From contig JAAXGI010000066.1 in NCBI GenBank assembly GCA_012267505.1, forward strand, positions 1-36,590: a DNA stretch of 36,590 nucleotides. Direction: 5' to 3'. Shown here piece after piece: positions 17,212 through 25,490 of the stretch. Origin of the DNA: Gemmatimonadota bacterium. Its GTDB lineage: Bacteria; Gemmatimonadota; Gemmatimonadetes; Longimicrobiales; Gaopeijiaceae. The notes under the pieces are model-generated. The model was given only the letters and a program-made list of their open reading frames with translations. It searched no databases and was not told the origin of the DNA. A program made the translations under genes and the position numbers. Position 1 is the first letter of the stretch; every line of letters begins with the position of its first letter.

Positions 17212-19209
17212 ATGGAAAGTCCAACGGGACGAGGAATGGAGAGAGCGGACACGGAGGCCAGCGCCAGAATCTCAGCAGAAGGACCGAGGCACACCCGCCA
17301 CGGTGTTTCCGGCCACACGTTCCGCGCGACAGCTGTCGCGTGGCTCCTTGCCGCATGTGCCCTCGCGGGCGCCGCGATCGGCTGCGGGCCCAGTCCGGAG
17401 AGCGCGGCAGCCGGCTTCGATGTGATGGAGAAATCCATCGCCGAACTCAACCTGGCACTCGAGGCGGGGACGGTCACATCGCAGGAACTCGTGGAACAGT
17501 ATCTCGCGAGGATCGAAGCCTACGACCTGCGGGGACCGGCCCTCAACGCGATCGTGACGCTGAATCCGCGGGTGCGCGAGGACGCTGCTGCGCTCGACGC
17601 CGAGCGGGCATCCGGCACGGTCCGGAGTCCCCTTCACGGGATCCCCGTACTTCTCAAGGACAACTACGACACGCACGACATGCCGACTACAGCCGGGGTC
17701 GTGGCGCTCGCGGCCTCGATCCCGCCGGACGACGCCTTCCAGGTGCGGCGTCTGCGGGAGGCTGGAGTCGTGATCCTCGGGAAGACGAACATGCACGAGC
17801 TTGCCCGCGGGATCACGACGGTCGGCTCGCTGACGGGGCAGACCCGCAATCCGTACGACCCCACGCGGAATCCCGGCGGATCGAGCGGTGGAACGGGGGC
17901 GGCCGTCGCCGCCAGCTTCGCGGCGGTCGGAATGGGAAGCGACACATGCGGGTCGATCCGGATCCCTTCGGCACACCACGCCCTTGTCGGGCTGCGGGGG
18001 ACGCGGGGGCTCGCGAGCGGGGACGGGATCATCCCCCTCTCCCGGACCCAGGACATCGGCGGGCCACTTGCGAGGTCCGTTGAAGACCTGGCACTCGTCC
18101 TGGACGCGACCGTGGGGCCCGATCCGTCCGATCCCGTGACCGAGCTCTCGGAAGGGCGGATCCCGGAGACCTACACGGCATACCTCGACGGCAACGCTCT
18201 GGACGGGGCCCGGATCGGGGTGGTCCTCGCGCTGATGGGCGAGAGCGACGCGGAACAGCCGGTGCGGGAAGTGATCGAAGCGGCCATCGAGACGATGCGC
18301 GGGCTCGGCGCGGAGTTCCTCGACATCGAGGAGCCCGACCTGACCGAGGTTGTCGCCGACGCGTCAGTGATCGGCCAGGAATTCAAGTTCGACCTGGATG
18401 CCTACCTCGCAGGGACCCCCGGCGCTCCCGTCCGCTCCCTGGAGGAGCTCGTCGCAACCGGCGCGTATCACGAGATCGTGGAGGGCGGCCTCAGGAATTC
18501 CCTTGGGGTGGAGAGCCTGGACACTGAGGAGTACCGGACCCGCCTCGAGCGTAGGGACACGGCCCGGGCGACGATCGCGGCTCTCATGGAGGAGAACGGT
18601 CTCGATGCACTCCTCTATCCGACGATCCGCCAGACGGCCCGCCCCGTCGGCGATCCGCAGCCTGGCAGCTCGTGCGCGATCAGCGCCGTCTCGGGGCTGC
18701 CGGCGATTTCGGTCCCGGCCGGCTACGCCGACGACGAGATGCCCGTCGGCCTCGAACTCCTGGGACCGGCGTTCGGCGAGCCGGAGCTGATCGCGATGGC
18801 GTACGCGTTCGAGCAGGCCACGGGCCACAGGCAGGCGCCCGATTTCACCCCGAGTCTCATCCGCCCGCCAGAGCCCGTCCAGCTCTACCCTCCCGAGGGA
18901 GGCGTCGACGGGGCCGGGATGGTCCTCTTCGACCCGACGACCCGCACGCTCCGGTACACGCTTGGACCCGACGGCATCGCGCCGGCCGATATCCTGCAGG
19001 TCGCCCTGCACCGCGGCGGCGAAGGGATGGAAACGGGCCCGGTGATCCGTTCGCTTGTAAGTGCAGGCGGGGAGCTGGCCGGCGAAACCGTTCTCACAGG
19101 CCGTGAACTCCGCTTTCTCCGTGAGGGGCGCCTGTACATGGACTTCCATACCCGCAACGACCCGGGCGGCGCATACCGGATGGATCTCGAACCGCCACTG
19201 CTACCTTAG
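17212..19209 (+). CDS. Exported amidase-signature enzyme with C-terminal CHRD-like domain
   Basis: This 665-residue product has a hydrophobic segment around residues 40-58 ending AAIGC, a possible lipobox. The amidase-signature domain follows, with the Ser-cisSer-Lys triad in context: Lys in PVLLKDNYDTHD, cis-Ser in NPGGSSGGTGAA, and nucleophilic Ser in MGSDTCGSIRIPS. It hydrolyses amide bonds; the substrate is unknown. The last 110 residues resemble a CHRD domain (LHRGGEGMETGPVI and RLYMDFHTRNDPGG), rare as an amidase partner. ATG 17212 is chosen for GGAGGT eight bases upstream, though it gives a long leader before the signal. ATG 17236 is the alternative. An exported HpcH-type aldolase follows after 39 nt, suggesting a shared pathway. 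Confidence 0.82.
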   Translation: MESPTGRGMERADTEASARISAEGPRHTRHGVSGHTFRATAVAWLLAACALAGAAIGCGPSPESAAAGFDVMEKSIAELNLALEAGTVTSQELVEQYLARIEAYDLRGPALNAIVTLNPRVREDAAALDAERASGTVRSPLHGIPVLLKDNYDTHDMPTTAGVVALAASIPPDDAFQVRRLREAGVVILGKTNMHELARGITTVGSLTGQTRNPYDPTRNPGGSSGGTGAAVAASFAAVGMGSDTCGSIRIPSAHHALVGLRGTRGLASGDGIIPLSRTQDIGGPLARSVEDLALVLDATVGPDPSDPVTELSEGRIPETYTAYLDGNALDGARIGVVLALMGESDAEQPVREVIEAAIETMRGLGAEFLDIEEPDLTEVVADASVIGQEFKFDLDAYLAGTPGAPVRSLEELVATGAYHEIVEGGLRNSLGVESLDTEEYRTRLERRDTARATIAALMEENGLDALLYPTIRQTARPVGDPQPGSSCAISAVSGLPAISVPAGYADDEMPVGLELLGPAFGEPELIAMAYAFEQATGHRQAPDFTPSLIRPPEPVQLYPPEGGVDGAGMVLFDPTTRTLRYTLGPDGIAPADILQVALHRGGEGMETGPVIRSLVSAGGELAGETVLTGRELRFLREGRLYMDFHTRNDPGGAYRMDLEPPLLP

Positions 19210-19248
19210 GTCCCGCGCCGAACAGGACGCGGAGAACTCAACACGAGG

Positions 19249-20382
19249 ATGATGGAGATGAGAGGACTGATTGCGGTGACGCTGATCGGAGTGGTTCCGG
19301 GACTGGTTCACGCCCAGGGGGTGATGGACTTCGATCCTTCGCAGTGGGAGTACGGTCCGCGGTTCGACATCGAGGGAGAGGTCCCGATCTGGAACCCGGT
19401 CATGCAGAAGATCCGTAACGGCGAACCCGTGATCGGAGGCACGGTCCGGGCCACCGATGCGAGGACCTACTGCGCCACGGCGGACGCCGGCTACGACTTC
19501 ACCTGGATCGAGATGCAGCACGAGGCCATCAGTTGGGAGCAGGTGGCGCGGATGTGGGCCACCTGCCCCGGCGGGGCCGTACCGGGGGTTCGGATCCCAC
19601 ACGAGGGGGAGGAGAACGTCCAGAAGCCGACGGACATGGGTGCGCTGGTGGTGATCATTCCGACGGTCGACAGCTTGGAAGAGGCAAGGCGGGCCGTTGA
19701 CTGGACCTACTTCCCCCCGATGGGGCGCCGGAGCAACGGCGGAGGCCAGGCTTTCGGGGCCGGGATGTGGGGCCAGGTTCCGGGCAGCTACCGCGCTACC
19801 TGGAACGAGAATGTCGTGCTCATCCTGATGATCGAGACACTGGAAGGGGTCCAGAACGCGGCTGAGATTGCGGGCGTTCCGGGTGTGGACGGACTCTTTG
19901 CTGCCTCAGGCGATCTCGGGAACTTCTCGGGCTACTCCGAGGGGGACCCGGAGTACGAGATGCTCGTGGACGCGGTGGCCGATGCCGCGCTCCAAGCCGG
20001 CAAAATCGCCTGTGGGCCTCTTCGCTGGATGGGCGTCCGGCCCGCGTTTACCTGCTTCCAAGGCGGGACGGAGGCGGCCAATATCCGGCGCGGCGCGGAT
20101 GCGGAGATCCAGGCAGCTCATGAACGGTTCGAAGGAGGAGGGAATACAGCCGGCGAGCTGGCCACCGCCCTAGCGGAACTGAATGCAGCATGCGGCACTG
20201 TCGTCTACGAGGCGGACTGTCTGAGCGCAGTGGCCCAGGTACTCTCGGCAGGGCAGGGAGCGGGCAGCCAAGCAGACCGCGACCGGCTGCGCGACCGGCT
20301 GGCCCGGATTGCGTCTGACAATCCGGGACTGTCAGCCCGCATTGAGGAAGCGCTGGACGCAGCAGGCATCTCGCCGCGCTAG
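19249..20382 (+). CDS. Exported HpcH/HpaI-family aldolase-like protein
   Basis: This 377-residue protein has the class II aldolase fold of HpcH/HpaI. Visible are YDFTWIEMQHEA (catalytic His region), GVRIPHEGEENVQKPTDMGA, YFPPMGRRSNGGGQAF, and the metal ligands in LMIETLEGVQNAAEIAGV (Glu) and FAASGDLGNFSGY (Asp). Family members cleave 2-keto-3-deoxy acids to pyruvate plus an aldehyde inside the cell. This one starts with a signal peptide (RGLIAVTLIGVVPGLVHAQG), so it should be exported, which is unusual. A C-terminal extension of about 90 residues is charged and helical. It lies 39 nt after the exported amidase gene. The first of three close ATGs (19249, 19252, 19258) is annotated. Confidence 0.83.
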   Translation: MMEMRGLIAVTLIGVVPGLVHAQGVMDFDPSQWEYGPRFDIEGEVPIWNPVMQKIRNGEPVIGGTVRATDARTYCATADAGYDFTWIEMQHEAISWEQVARMWATCPGGAVPGVRIPHEGEENVQKPTDMGALVVIIPTVDSLEEARRAVDWTYFPPMGRRSNGGGQAFGAGMWGQVPGSYRATWNENVVLILMIETLEGVQNAAEIAGVPGVDGLFAASGDLGNFSGYSEGDPEYEMLVDAVADAALQAGKIACGPLRWMGVRPAFTCFQGGTEAANIRRGADAEIQAAHERFEGGGNTAGELATALAELNAACGTVVYEADCLSAVAQVLSAGQGAGSQADRDRLRDRLARIASDNPGLSARIEEALDAAGISPR

Positions 20383-20423
20383 CAAAACCTCGCCGCCACA
20401 TGTGAGAGGCCCGGCCGGTGCCC

Positions 20424-20452
20424 TTGTCCCGGGTCGTCCCTATTCGTAGGGT
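20424..20452 (+). promoter_or_regulatory. Candidate promoter upstream of bioY
   Basis: TTGTCC (20424-20429) and TAGGGT (20447-20452) have a 17-nt spacer. A small hairpin, CCCTA-TTCG-TAGGG (20438-20451), overlaps the -10 side. Match to consensus is weak, and no biotin-repressor palindrome is evident. Confidence 0.25.
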
Positions 20453-20510
20453 AGACCGCTCCAGCGATCTCAGGGGCTCATCTCCTGTTTGTTAGGGAGG
20501 CGCGAAGACG

Positions 20511-21116
20511 GTGATTACTCTGGCAGATGCACTCTCTCCGCGGCGGATGCCGGCCAGACCGCTCTCATGGACGGTTCCGGCAGCCCAGATCGTGGCAGGG
20601 AGCCTCGTGGTGGCGGCCCTCGCGCGCCTCGCCTACGTGCTGCCCTTCACGCCTGTCCCCGTGACCGGGCTCACGCTGGGTGTCCTACTGGTCGGCGCGG
20701 CACTCGGCAGCCGTCGGGGCGCCGCAGCACTCACACTCTACCTCGCCCAGGGGGCAGCGGGCCTCCCTGTGTTCGCGGGGGGCGGGGCTGGCGTGGCCTG
20801 GCTCCTCGGTCCGACGGCCGGTTACCTCTGGAGTGCCCCGCTCGCGGCCTGGGTCGTGGGGCGGCTCGCGGAGAAGCGGTGGGACCGGACCCCCTCGACG
20901 GCATTTCTGGCCATGCTTGCCGGCAACGCGTCGATCTACGCGGTGGCACTCCCCTGGCTCGGACTCTTCGTGGGACCCGGAGAGGTGGTTGAGGCAGGGC
21001 TCTTCCCGTTCATCGTTGGCGACCTTGTGAAGGCCGCACTCGCGACGGCACTCCTCCCGACTGCGTGGAGGATCATCGGGCCAGCCGGCAGCTGCGCCGA
21101 TCACCGCGGCGGCTGA
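20511..21116 (+). CDS. bioY: BioY biotin-uptake substrate-binding membrane protein
   Basis: This 201-residue integral membrane protein is the S-component of the ECF biotin transporter. The signature VPVTGLTLGVLLVGAALGS is followed by LYLAQGAAGLPVFAGG and LLGPTAGYLWSAPLAA, and FIVGDLVKAALA near the end. No EcfA or EcfT genes are nearby, so it either works alone, as some BioY proteins can, or uses shared energising subunits elsewhere. The start is GTG 20511, with GGGAGG about ten bases upstream. A small membrane-protein gene follows nine bases after its stop. Confidence 0.92.
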   Translation: MITLADALSPRRMPARPLSWTVPAAQIVAGSLVVAALARLAYVLPFTPVPVTGLTLGVLLVGAALGSRRGAAALTLYLAQGAAGLPVFAGGGAGVAWLLGPTAGYLWSAPLAAWVVGRLAEKRWDRTPSTAFLAMLAGNASIYAVALPWLGLFVGPGEVVEAGLFPFIVGDLVKAALATALLPTAWRIIGPAGSCADHRGG

Positions 21117-21125
21117 GCATTTCGC

Positions 21126-21353
21126 ATGGGCCTCTCCCTCATTCCCTTTCACCGGGGCCTGATCGCAGCCGCGATCGTCTTCTGCTTCGGCTATGGGGCG
21201 TGGGAACTGGCCGCACTGCGAAGCGGCGCAGAAGGCGGCATTTCCCTAATCGCGGTCGTCTTCATCCTCCTTGGCTTCGGGCTCATCTACTATCTTGTCC
21301 GGCTAAACCGCTTCCTCGGTTTCCGCCCCGGGGGGGATGCCGAGGACCCGTAG
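21126..21353 (+). CDS. Small two-helix membrane protein (hypothetical)
   Basis: I do not recognise a family. The 75-residue product has two membrane segments (LIAAAIVFCFGYGAWELAAL and ISLIAVVFILLGFGLIYYLV) joined by a short loop, with a charged tail. It begins nine bases after the bioY stop and is probably cotranscribed; a link to biotin uptake is only positional. Confidence 0.6.
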   Translation: MGLSLIPFHRGLIAAAIVFCFGYGAWELAALRSGAEGGISLIAVVFILLGFGLIYYLVRLNRFLGFRPGGDAEDP

Positions 21354-21622
21354 CGCTCCAGAAAACCCGGCCGCGGCCATCCAGTTTGGCGGAGAGATGC
21401 CGCCGCCCGCCCTCCTGCGGTAGCCGAGCCGCCTCGCACCGTGTGGATCGTCCGCCACGCCGATACCGAGTCCACCACCTTCACGGGAACGACCACCGCT
21501 CGGAACTCCCGCGGCCGGAGAGCAGCCGCCGTGCATCGGAAACCGGACAGCAACCGAGGATCCCCCTCTGCGCAACAACTCCGGGAGGGCCGTTCTCCCA
21601 CCGATCCATGCGTCCCCTATAG
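21354..21622. other. Non-coding stretch before the decayed exonuclease gene
   Basis: No convincing gene, RNA or repeat is visible in these 269 bases. The short frames that cross it have Arg/Ser/Pro-rich products without recognisable motifs. Together with the pseudogene that follows, it makes a 1.1-kb interval without an intact gene, rare in this tightly packed window. Confidence 0.5.
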
Positions 21623-21699
21623 TGGGCCCATTCCACGGAGGGTAATCGGGCGACCGCTCCAGGCAGGTCTACGCCACCGACGGAAACGGCTCGCTGGTC

Positions 21700-22270
21700 A
21701 GACACGAGGAAGGTACGGAAGCGCCTCGCGGATCACGGCTTCGCCGGCCTTCTGTCGGTCGACCTCGAGGGGAGGGACAGCATCAATGCGATCGGGGCAA
21801 TACGCACCGACGTCGCGACCCGATGCACCCGGCGAAAAGAAAGCTGCGGGCTTCGCCAGGCCCTTGCCGCACTCGAGGAGTCTGCCGACGGAGCAACCTG
21901 ACTCGTCGGCCACAACCTCATTGAACACGATCTCGTACTCCTCGGCCGGCACGCGCGAGGACTCAGTCTGCTCGACCTTGCCGCCATCGACACGCTCTAC
22001 CTGAGTCCTCGCGCCTACCCGGAAAACCCCTACCATCCGCTTGTCAAACAGTACAAGGACCCGGCGCTGGCGAGCGTTAAGGTAAACGATCCCCTTCTGG
22101 ACGCGGGGCCCGTTCTCGACCTGCTCGCCGACATCGTCAACACGCTGGGATCGGTCGAGGAGGACCGGCTCTCCGCCTAGCACGCTCTGGTCGCCGCCGG
22201 CGTCCGGAGACACGCTTTCGACGGCTTTTTCCGGACGATCCGCGGCAGCGATGAGACGCCGCTAGTCGAG
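21700..22270 (+). pseudogene. Decayed DEDD exonuclease domain of a RecQ-associated helicase gene
   Basis: A single reading frame keeps the three exonuclease motifs: SVDLEGRD (DxE, about 21765), LVGHNLIEHDL (about 21902) and VNDPLLDAG (about 22086). Around them are DTLYLSPRAYPENPYHPLV and KQYKDP, the wording of the exonuclease domain attached to some RecQ-family helicases. The frame is broken by TGA at 21899-21901, where relatives have Trp before LVGHN, and by TAG at 22178-22180. No ATG, GTG or TTG lies between the upstream stop (21620) and the first motif. Only traces (FDGFFRTIRGSDE) follow the second stop, and no helicase motifs were seen. A sequencing error cannot explain both stops and the missing start easily. 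Confidence 0.75.
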
Positions 22271-22495
22271 GCTTCGCTCTCTGACTGCGGGGAAGGGCTG
22301 CATCATGCGCTCAGCGGAATCTGGCGCGGACCGCGGCGGTCTCACCGCATGGCGAAACCGGACAAGCCCGGCCGCGCCGATCGTCCTCGATCTCCCGGCC
22401 GGCATCGCTCTCCACCTCCGTCCCCTGTGCCAGAACCCCTCGGAGAGGAGATGTCCCGCCCAAGCAGGCGGAGAGGGTGATGGATTGCGGGGGTG

Positions 22496-22654
22496 CTACT
22501 CGGGCCGCGAACCCCTTACGGAGTCGTCAGATCGCGCGGCCCGGCGGCGCCGGAGGAGATAGAGGCAGACACCCAGGGTAAAAAGAATGGGGACGGCTGC
22601 CACGAGCAGCCCTCCCCAGAACATCCCGAGCGTCAGAGGTTCGTTCGGACCCAT
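22496..22654 (-). CDS. Small membrane protein (52 residues) ending the oxidase operon
   Basis: This product is short. It starts MGPNEPLTLGMFWGGLL, forms one long hydrophobic helix (about residues 8-34), and ends in a basic run LLRRRRAAR with a polar tail. It lies 77 nt after the subunit IV stop in the same direction. Single-helix accessory subunits are common in oxidase operons, which fits, but I recognise no named family. The ribosome-binding site (GCAGG) is moderate. Confidence 0.5.
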   Translation of the reverse strand: MGPNEPLTLGMFWGGLLVAAVPILFTLGVCLYLLRRRRAARSDDSVRGSRPE

Positions 22655-22731
22655 CCGGACCTGCGTGCCTTGTGCAGGGGACGGCGCCTGTGCGGCGCCC
22701 CGTCCCCTGCCTCAGCGGCGCCCGCCGCGGA

Positions 22732-23001
22732 TCACCACTCCTGGATCACCGTGAGGATCAGGATCGCCACGAGCGGGAAGGGCAGGAACGCCAGTGCCCA
22801 GAGGAGCTTCGTCTCGAAGCGGAGGTGCATGTAGTAGAGCGCGACCAGACCGGCGCTCAGGAGGGAGATCACCACCAGAATCGAAACTGCGACTGCCTGT
22901 GGCAGGTCGGAGAGGCCCACGGCCACCTTGCCGAACATCAGCACCGCGAGAACGGCCCAGATCGTCATGTACGGGGGGTGGGTGTGCTTGTCGAGGCTCA
23001 T
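22732..23001 (-). CDS. Cytochrome c oxidase subunit IV
   Basis: This 89-residue protein has three membrane segments and the prokaryotic COX IV motif LYYMHLRFETKLLW. It begins HTHPPYMTIWAVLAVLM, as is usual in the family. It is a non-catalytic subunit that stabilises the aa3-type complex. It starts 12 nt after the subunit III stop. Confidence 0.9.
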   Translation of the reverse strand: MSLDKHTHPPYMTIWAVLAVLMFGKVAVGLSDLPQAVAVSILVVISLLSAGLVALYYMHLRFETKLLWALAFLPFPLVAILILTVIQEW

Positions 23002-23013
23002 TGCCGTCTCCCC

Positions 23014-23649
23014 TCAGATGAGGTATACGATCGTGAATAGCACGATCCATACGAGGTCAACGAAGTGCCAGTACAGGCCGACGATCTCGACTCCGCCCAG
23101 ATTCTGCGGGGTGTATGCACCTTTTCGCGCCTGCATCAGGACGAATATGAGCGCGAGCACGCCGAGCGTCACGTGCGTGCCGTGAAAGCCGGTCATGACA
23201 TAGAAGGTCGATCCGTAGAGCGGCCCGCCATGTGCAGCGTACAAATCGGCAGACGGCACGAACCCCTCGTGCGCGGCAAGCTGGATGTACTCGTAGATCT
23301 GCACGCCGACGAAGGCCGACCCAAGTACGATCGTGACCAATAGCCAGAGCTGAAGTCCCTTCTGGTCCCCGTTCTGGAGGGCCGCAAACGCCTTCACCAT
23401 GGACACCGAAGAACAGATGAGGACAAAGGTGTTGATCGCCGTGAGCGGGACGTTCAACACCTCGCCCGGCGACGCGAAGTGCTCCGGATTCGCGAACCGC
23501 AGAATGACGTACGCCCCGATGAGTGACGTGAAGAACATCACCTCCGAGAGGAGGAAGATCCACATCCCGAGCTTCTTCGTGTAGACGCCCTCCAGAGCGA
23601 TCTCCGGCTGGCGCCCGGGGAGACCGACCGCTGCTGCATGACTCTCCAT
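23014..23649 (-). CDS. ctaE: Cytochrome c oxidase subunit III
   Basis: This 211-residue protein has five membrane segments, the short bacterial form of COX III. Family blocks are KLGMWIFLLSEVMFFTSLI near the N-terminus, FYVMTGFHGTHVTLGVLAL, and YWHFVDLVWIVLFTIVYL at the end. Subunit III helps proton uptake and stability of the aa3 oxidase. It begins 11 nt after the coxI stop, with GGAG upstream. Confidence 0.95.
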   Translation of the reverse strand: MESHAAAVGLPGRQPEIALEGVYTKKLGMWIFLLSEVMFFTSLIGAYVILRFANPEHFASPGEVLNVPLTAINTFVLICSSVSMVKAFAALQNGDQKGLQLWLLVTIVLGSAFVGVQIYEYIQLAAHEGFVPSADLYAAHGGPLYGSTFYVMTGFHGTHVTLGVLALIFVLMQARKGAYTPQNLGGVEIVGLYWHFVDLVWIVLFTIVYLI

Positions 23650-23660
23650 CTGCCTGCTCC

Positions 23661-25442
23661 CTAGCGTGTTGCGGGTTCGACTGAGCGTTCGGCGGGCTCC
23701 GCTTCCTCATCGGGCTCCGTCTGGAGGATGTAGTCCTCCTCGGCGCCCGGCAGGCTGTACTCGTACGGTCCGCGGTAGACAACCGGCATGTGCTGGAAGT
23801 TCCCGTGCGGCGGCGGCGACGGGACCGCCCACTCGAGCGAGTTCGCCTTCCACGGGTTCGGGCCCACCTTCTCGCTACGGAGCGAGAGAATGAAATTCAG
23901 TGCGAAGATCACCTGCACCACGACCAGCGCAAACAGCGCGATCGAGATGAAGCGGTTGAGCGGGAGCATGTCGGCGAAGATTTCATACTGGTACGGATCG
24001 TACAGCCGCCGCATCATTCCCTGCACGCCGAGCGAGTGCATCGGGAAGAAGACGACGTTGTAGAGAATGAAGGTCAGCACGAAGTGCACCTTCCCCCAAA
24101 ACTCGTTCATGATCCGCCCGAAAAACTTGGGATACCAGAACGTTATGCCGGCAAAAATCGCCAGCAAGCTTCCGCCGAAGAGTACGTAGTGAATATGTGC
24201 TACGATGAAGTAGGTGTCGTGGATCTGGATGTCGACCGGCGTCGCCGCCATGAACACCCCCGACAGTCCTCCGATGATAAAGAGGGAGACGAAACCGGCA
24301 CCGTGCAGGAAGGGGGTGTGGAGATGGATATTCCCCTTCCACATCGTCCCTAGCCAGTTGAACACCTTGATGGCGGAGGGCACCGCGATGAGCATCGTCG
24401 TGACCATGAAGGTCGTTCCGAGCATCGGGTTCATCCCGCTCATGAACATGTGGTGCCCCCAGACGATCCACCCGAGGAACGCGATCCCGCAGATGGCGAG
24501 CACCATGGAGTGGTAGCCGAACACGGGCTTGCGCGAACCGTTGGAAACCACCTCCGAGGCGATCCCCATGGCCGGCACGATCAGGATGTAGACCTCCGGA
24601 TGGCCGAAGTACCAGAAGAGGTGCTGCCAGAGCAGTGGCTCTCCCCCCACTTCCGGGCGGAAGAACGCGGTGCCGATCGTCTGGTCGAAGAGGAGCATGA
24701 TCAGGGCCCCGGCCAGGATCGGCATCGCCAGCAGGATCAGCCATGCCGTGATGAACAGCGCCCACGTCGCCAGCGGGAGCCGGAGCCAGGTGAGCCCCGG
24801 AGCCCGCATGTTGATTACCGTCGTGACGTAGTTCACCGAGCCTGCGATCGATGAAAAGCCGAGGATGAAGAGGGAGGCGAGCCAGAGCTGCTGTCCGAGA
24901 TAAACTCCCGTCCACTCCCCCGATGCAGAGAGCGGCGCGTAGGCGGTCCATCCGGCCCCGGAGGCACCCCCCTCGACAGCGAAGCTCGCGAGCATCAGGA
25001 CCCCGGCGGGAACGGCAAGCCAGAAGGAGGCCATGTTCAGCCTCGGGAAGGCCATGTCCGGCGCCCCGACCTGGAGGGGGATGAGGAGGTTCCCGAACAC
25101 CCCGACGAGCAGCGGCATGATCGCAAAGAAGATCATGAACGTCGCGTGCATCGTGACGAGCGCGTTGTAGAACTCGGGGAGGATGATGCCCCCCGGGGCC
25201 ATCGTGTCGGGCAGCACGTCGCCGCCGGGCATTGGCTGCCCGGGGAAGCCGAGCTGCCATCGGATCATCGCCGCGAGCAGCCCTCCCACGACGAGGAAGA
25301 AGAGGCTCAAGAACAGGAACTGCCGCGCGATGACCTTGTGGTCCGTCGAGAAGATGTACTTCCGGATGAACGGGAGTTCCTCGTGGTGTTCTCCCGCAAA
25401 CGGCAGCAGGTCAAAGTCCGTCGTCGGTGCGCTTACGCTCAT
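23661..25442 (-). CDS. ctaD: Cytochrome c oxidase subunit I (A1-type heme-copper oxidase)
   Basis: This 593-residue catalytic subunit has about twelve membrane helices. His99 (TMHATFMIFF) is a low-spin heme ligand. The HPEVY motif (281-285) contains the CuB His, the proton-channel Glu283 and the cross-linked Tyr285, which identifies an A1-type enzyme. WGHHMFMSG carries the other CuB His residues, and AHIHYVLFGG the heme ligands. The D-channel entry GAPDMAFPRLN is intact. It reduces oxygen to water and pumps protons. The first 20 residues and the acidic tail (EEDYILQTEPDEEAEPAE) are extensions. It sits between coxII and coxIII in one transcription unit. Confidence 0.97.
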   Translation of the reverse strand: MSVSAPTTDFDLLPFAGEHHEELPFIRKYIFSTDHKVIARQFLFLSLFFLVVGGLLAAMIRWQLGFPGQPMPGGDVLPDTMAPGGIILPEFYNALVTMHATFMIFFAIMPLLVGVFGNLLIPLQVGAPDMAFPRLNMASFWLAVPAGVLMLASFAVEGGASGAGWTAYAPLSASGEWTGVYLGQQLWLASLFILGFSSIAGSVNYVTTVINMRAPGLTWLRLPLATWALFITAWLILLAMPILAGALIMLLFDQTIGTAFFRPEVGGEPLLWQHLFWYFGHPEVYILIVPAMGIASEVVSNGSRKPVFGYHSMVLAICGIAFLGWIVWGHHMFMSGMNPMLGTTFMVTTMLIAVPSAIKVFNWLGTMWKGNIHLHTPFLHGAGFVSLFIIGGLSGVFMAATPVDIQIHDTYFIVAHIHYVLFGGSLLAIFAGITFWYPKFFGRIMNEFWGKVHFVLTFILYNVVFFPMHSLGVQGMMRRLYDPYQYEIFADMLPLNRFISIALFALVVVQVIFALNFILSLRSEKVGPNPWKANSLEWAVPSPPPHGNFQHMPVVYRGPYEYSLPGAEEDYILQTEPDEEAEPAERSVEPATR

Positions 25443-25490
25443 CTGCTTACACCCTTCATGGGTTATGGGGACAAATCCCGATTCGGACCG

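Noticed and set aside
21441-22004. Plus-strand 187-codon frame across the decayed exonuclease
   Set aside because: It lies in a different frame from the exonuclease motifs and its product is Ser/Arg/Pro-rich without recognisable features.
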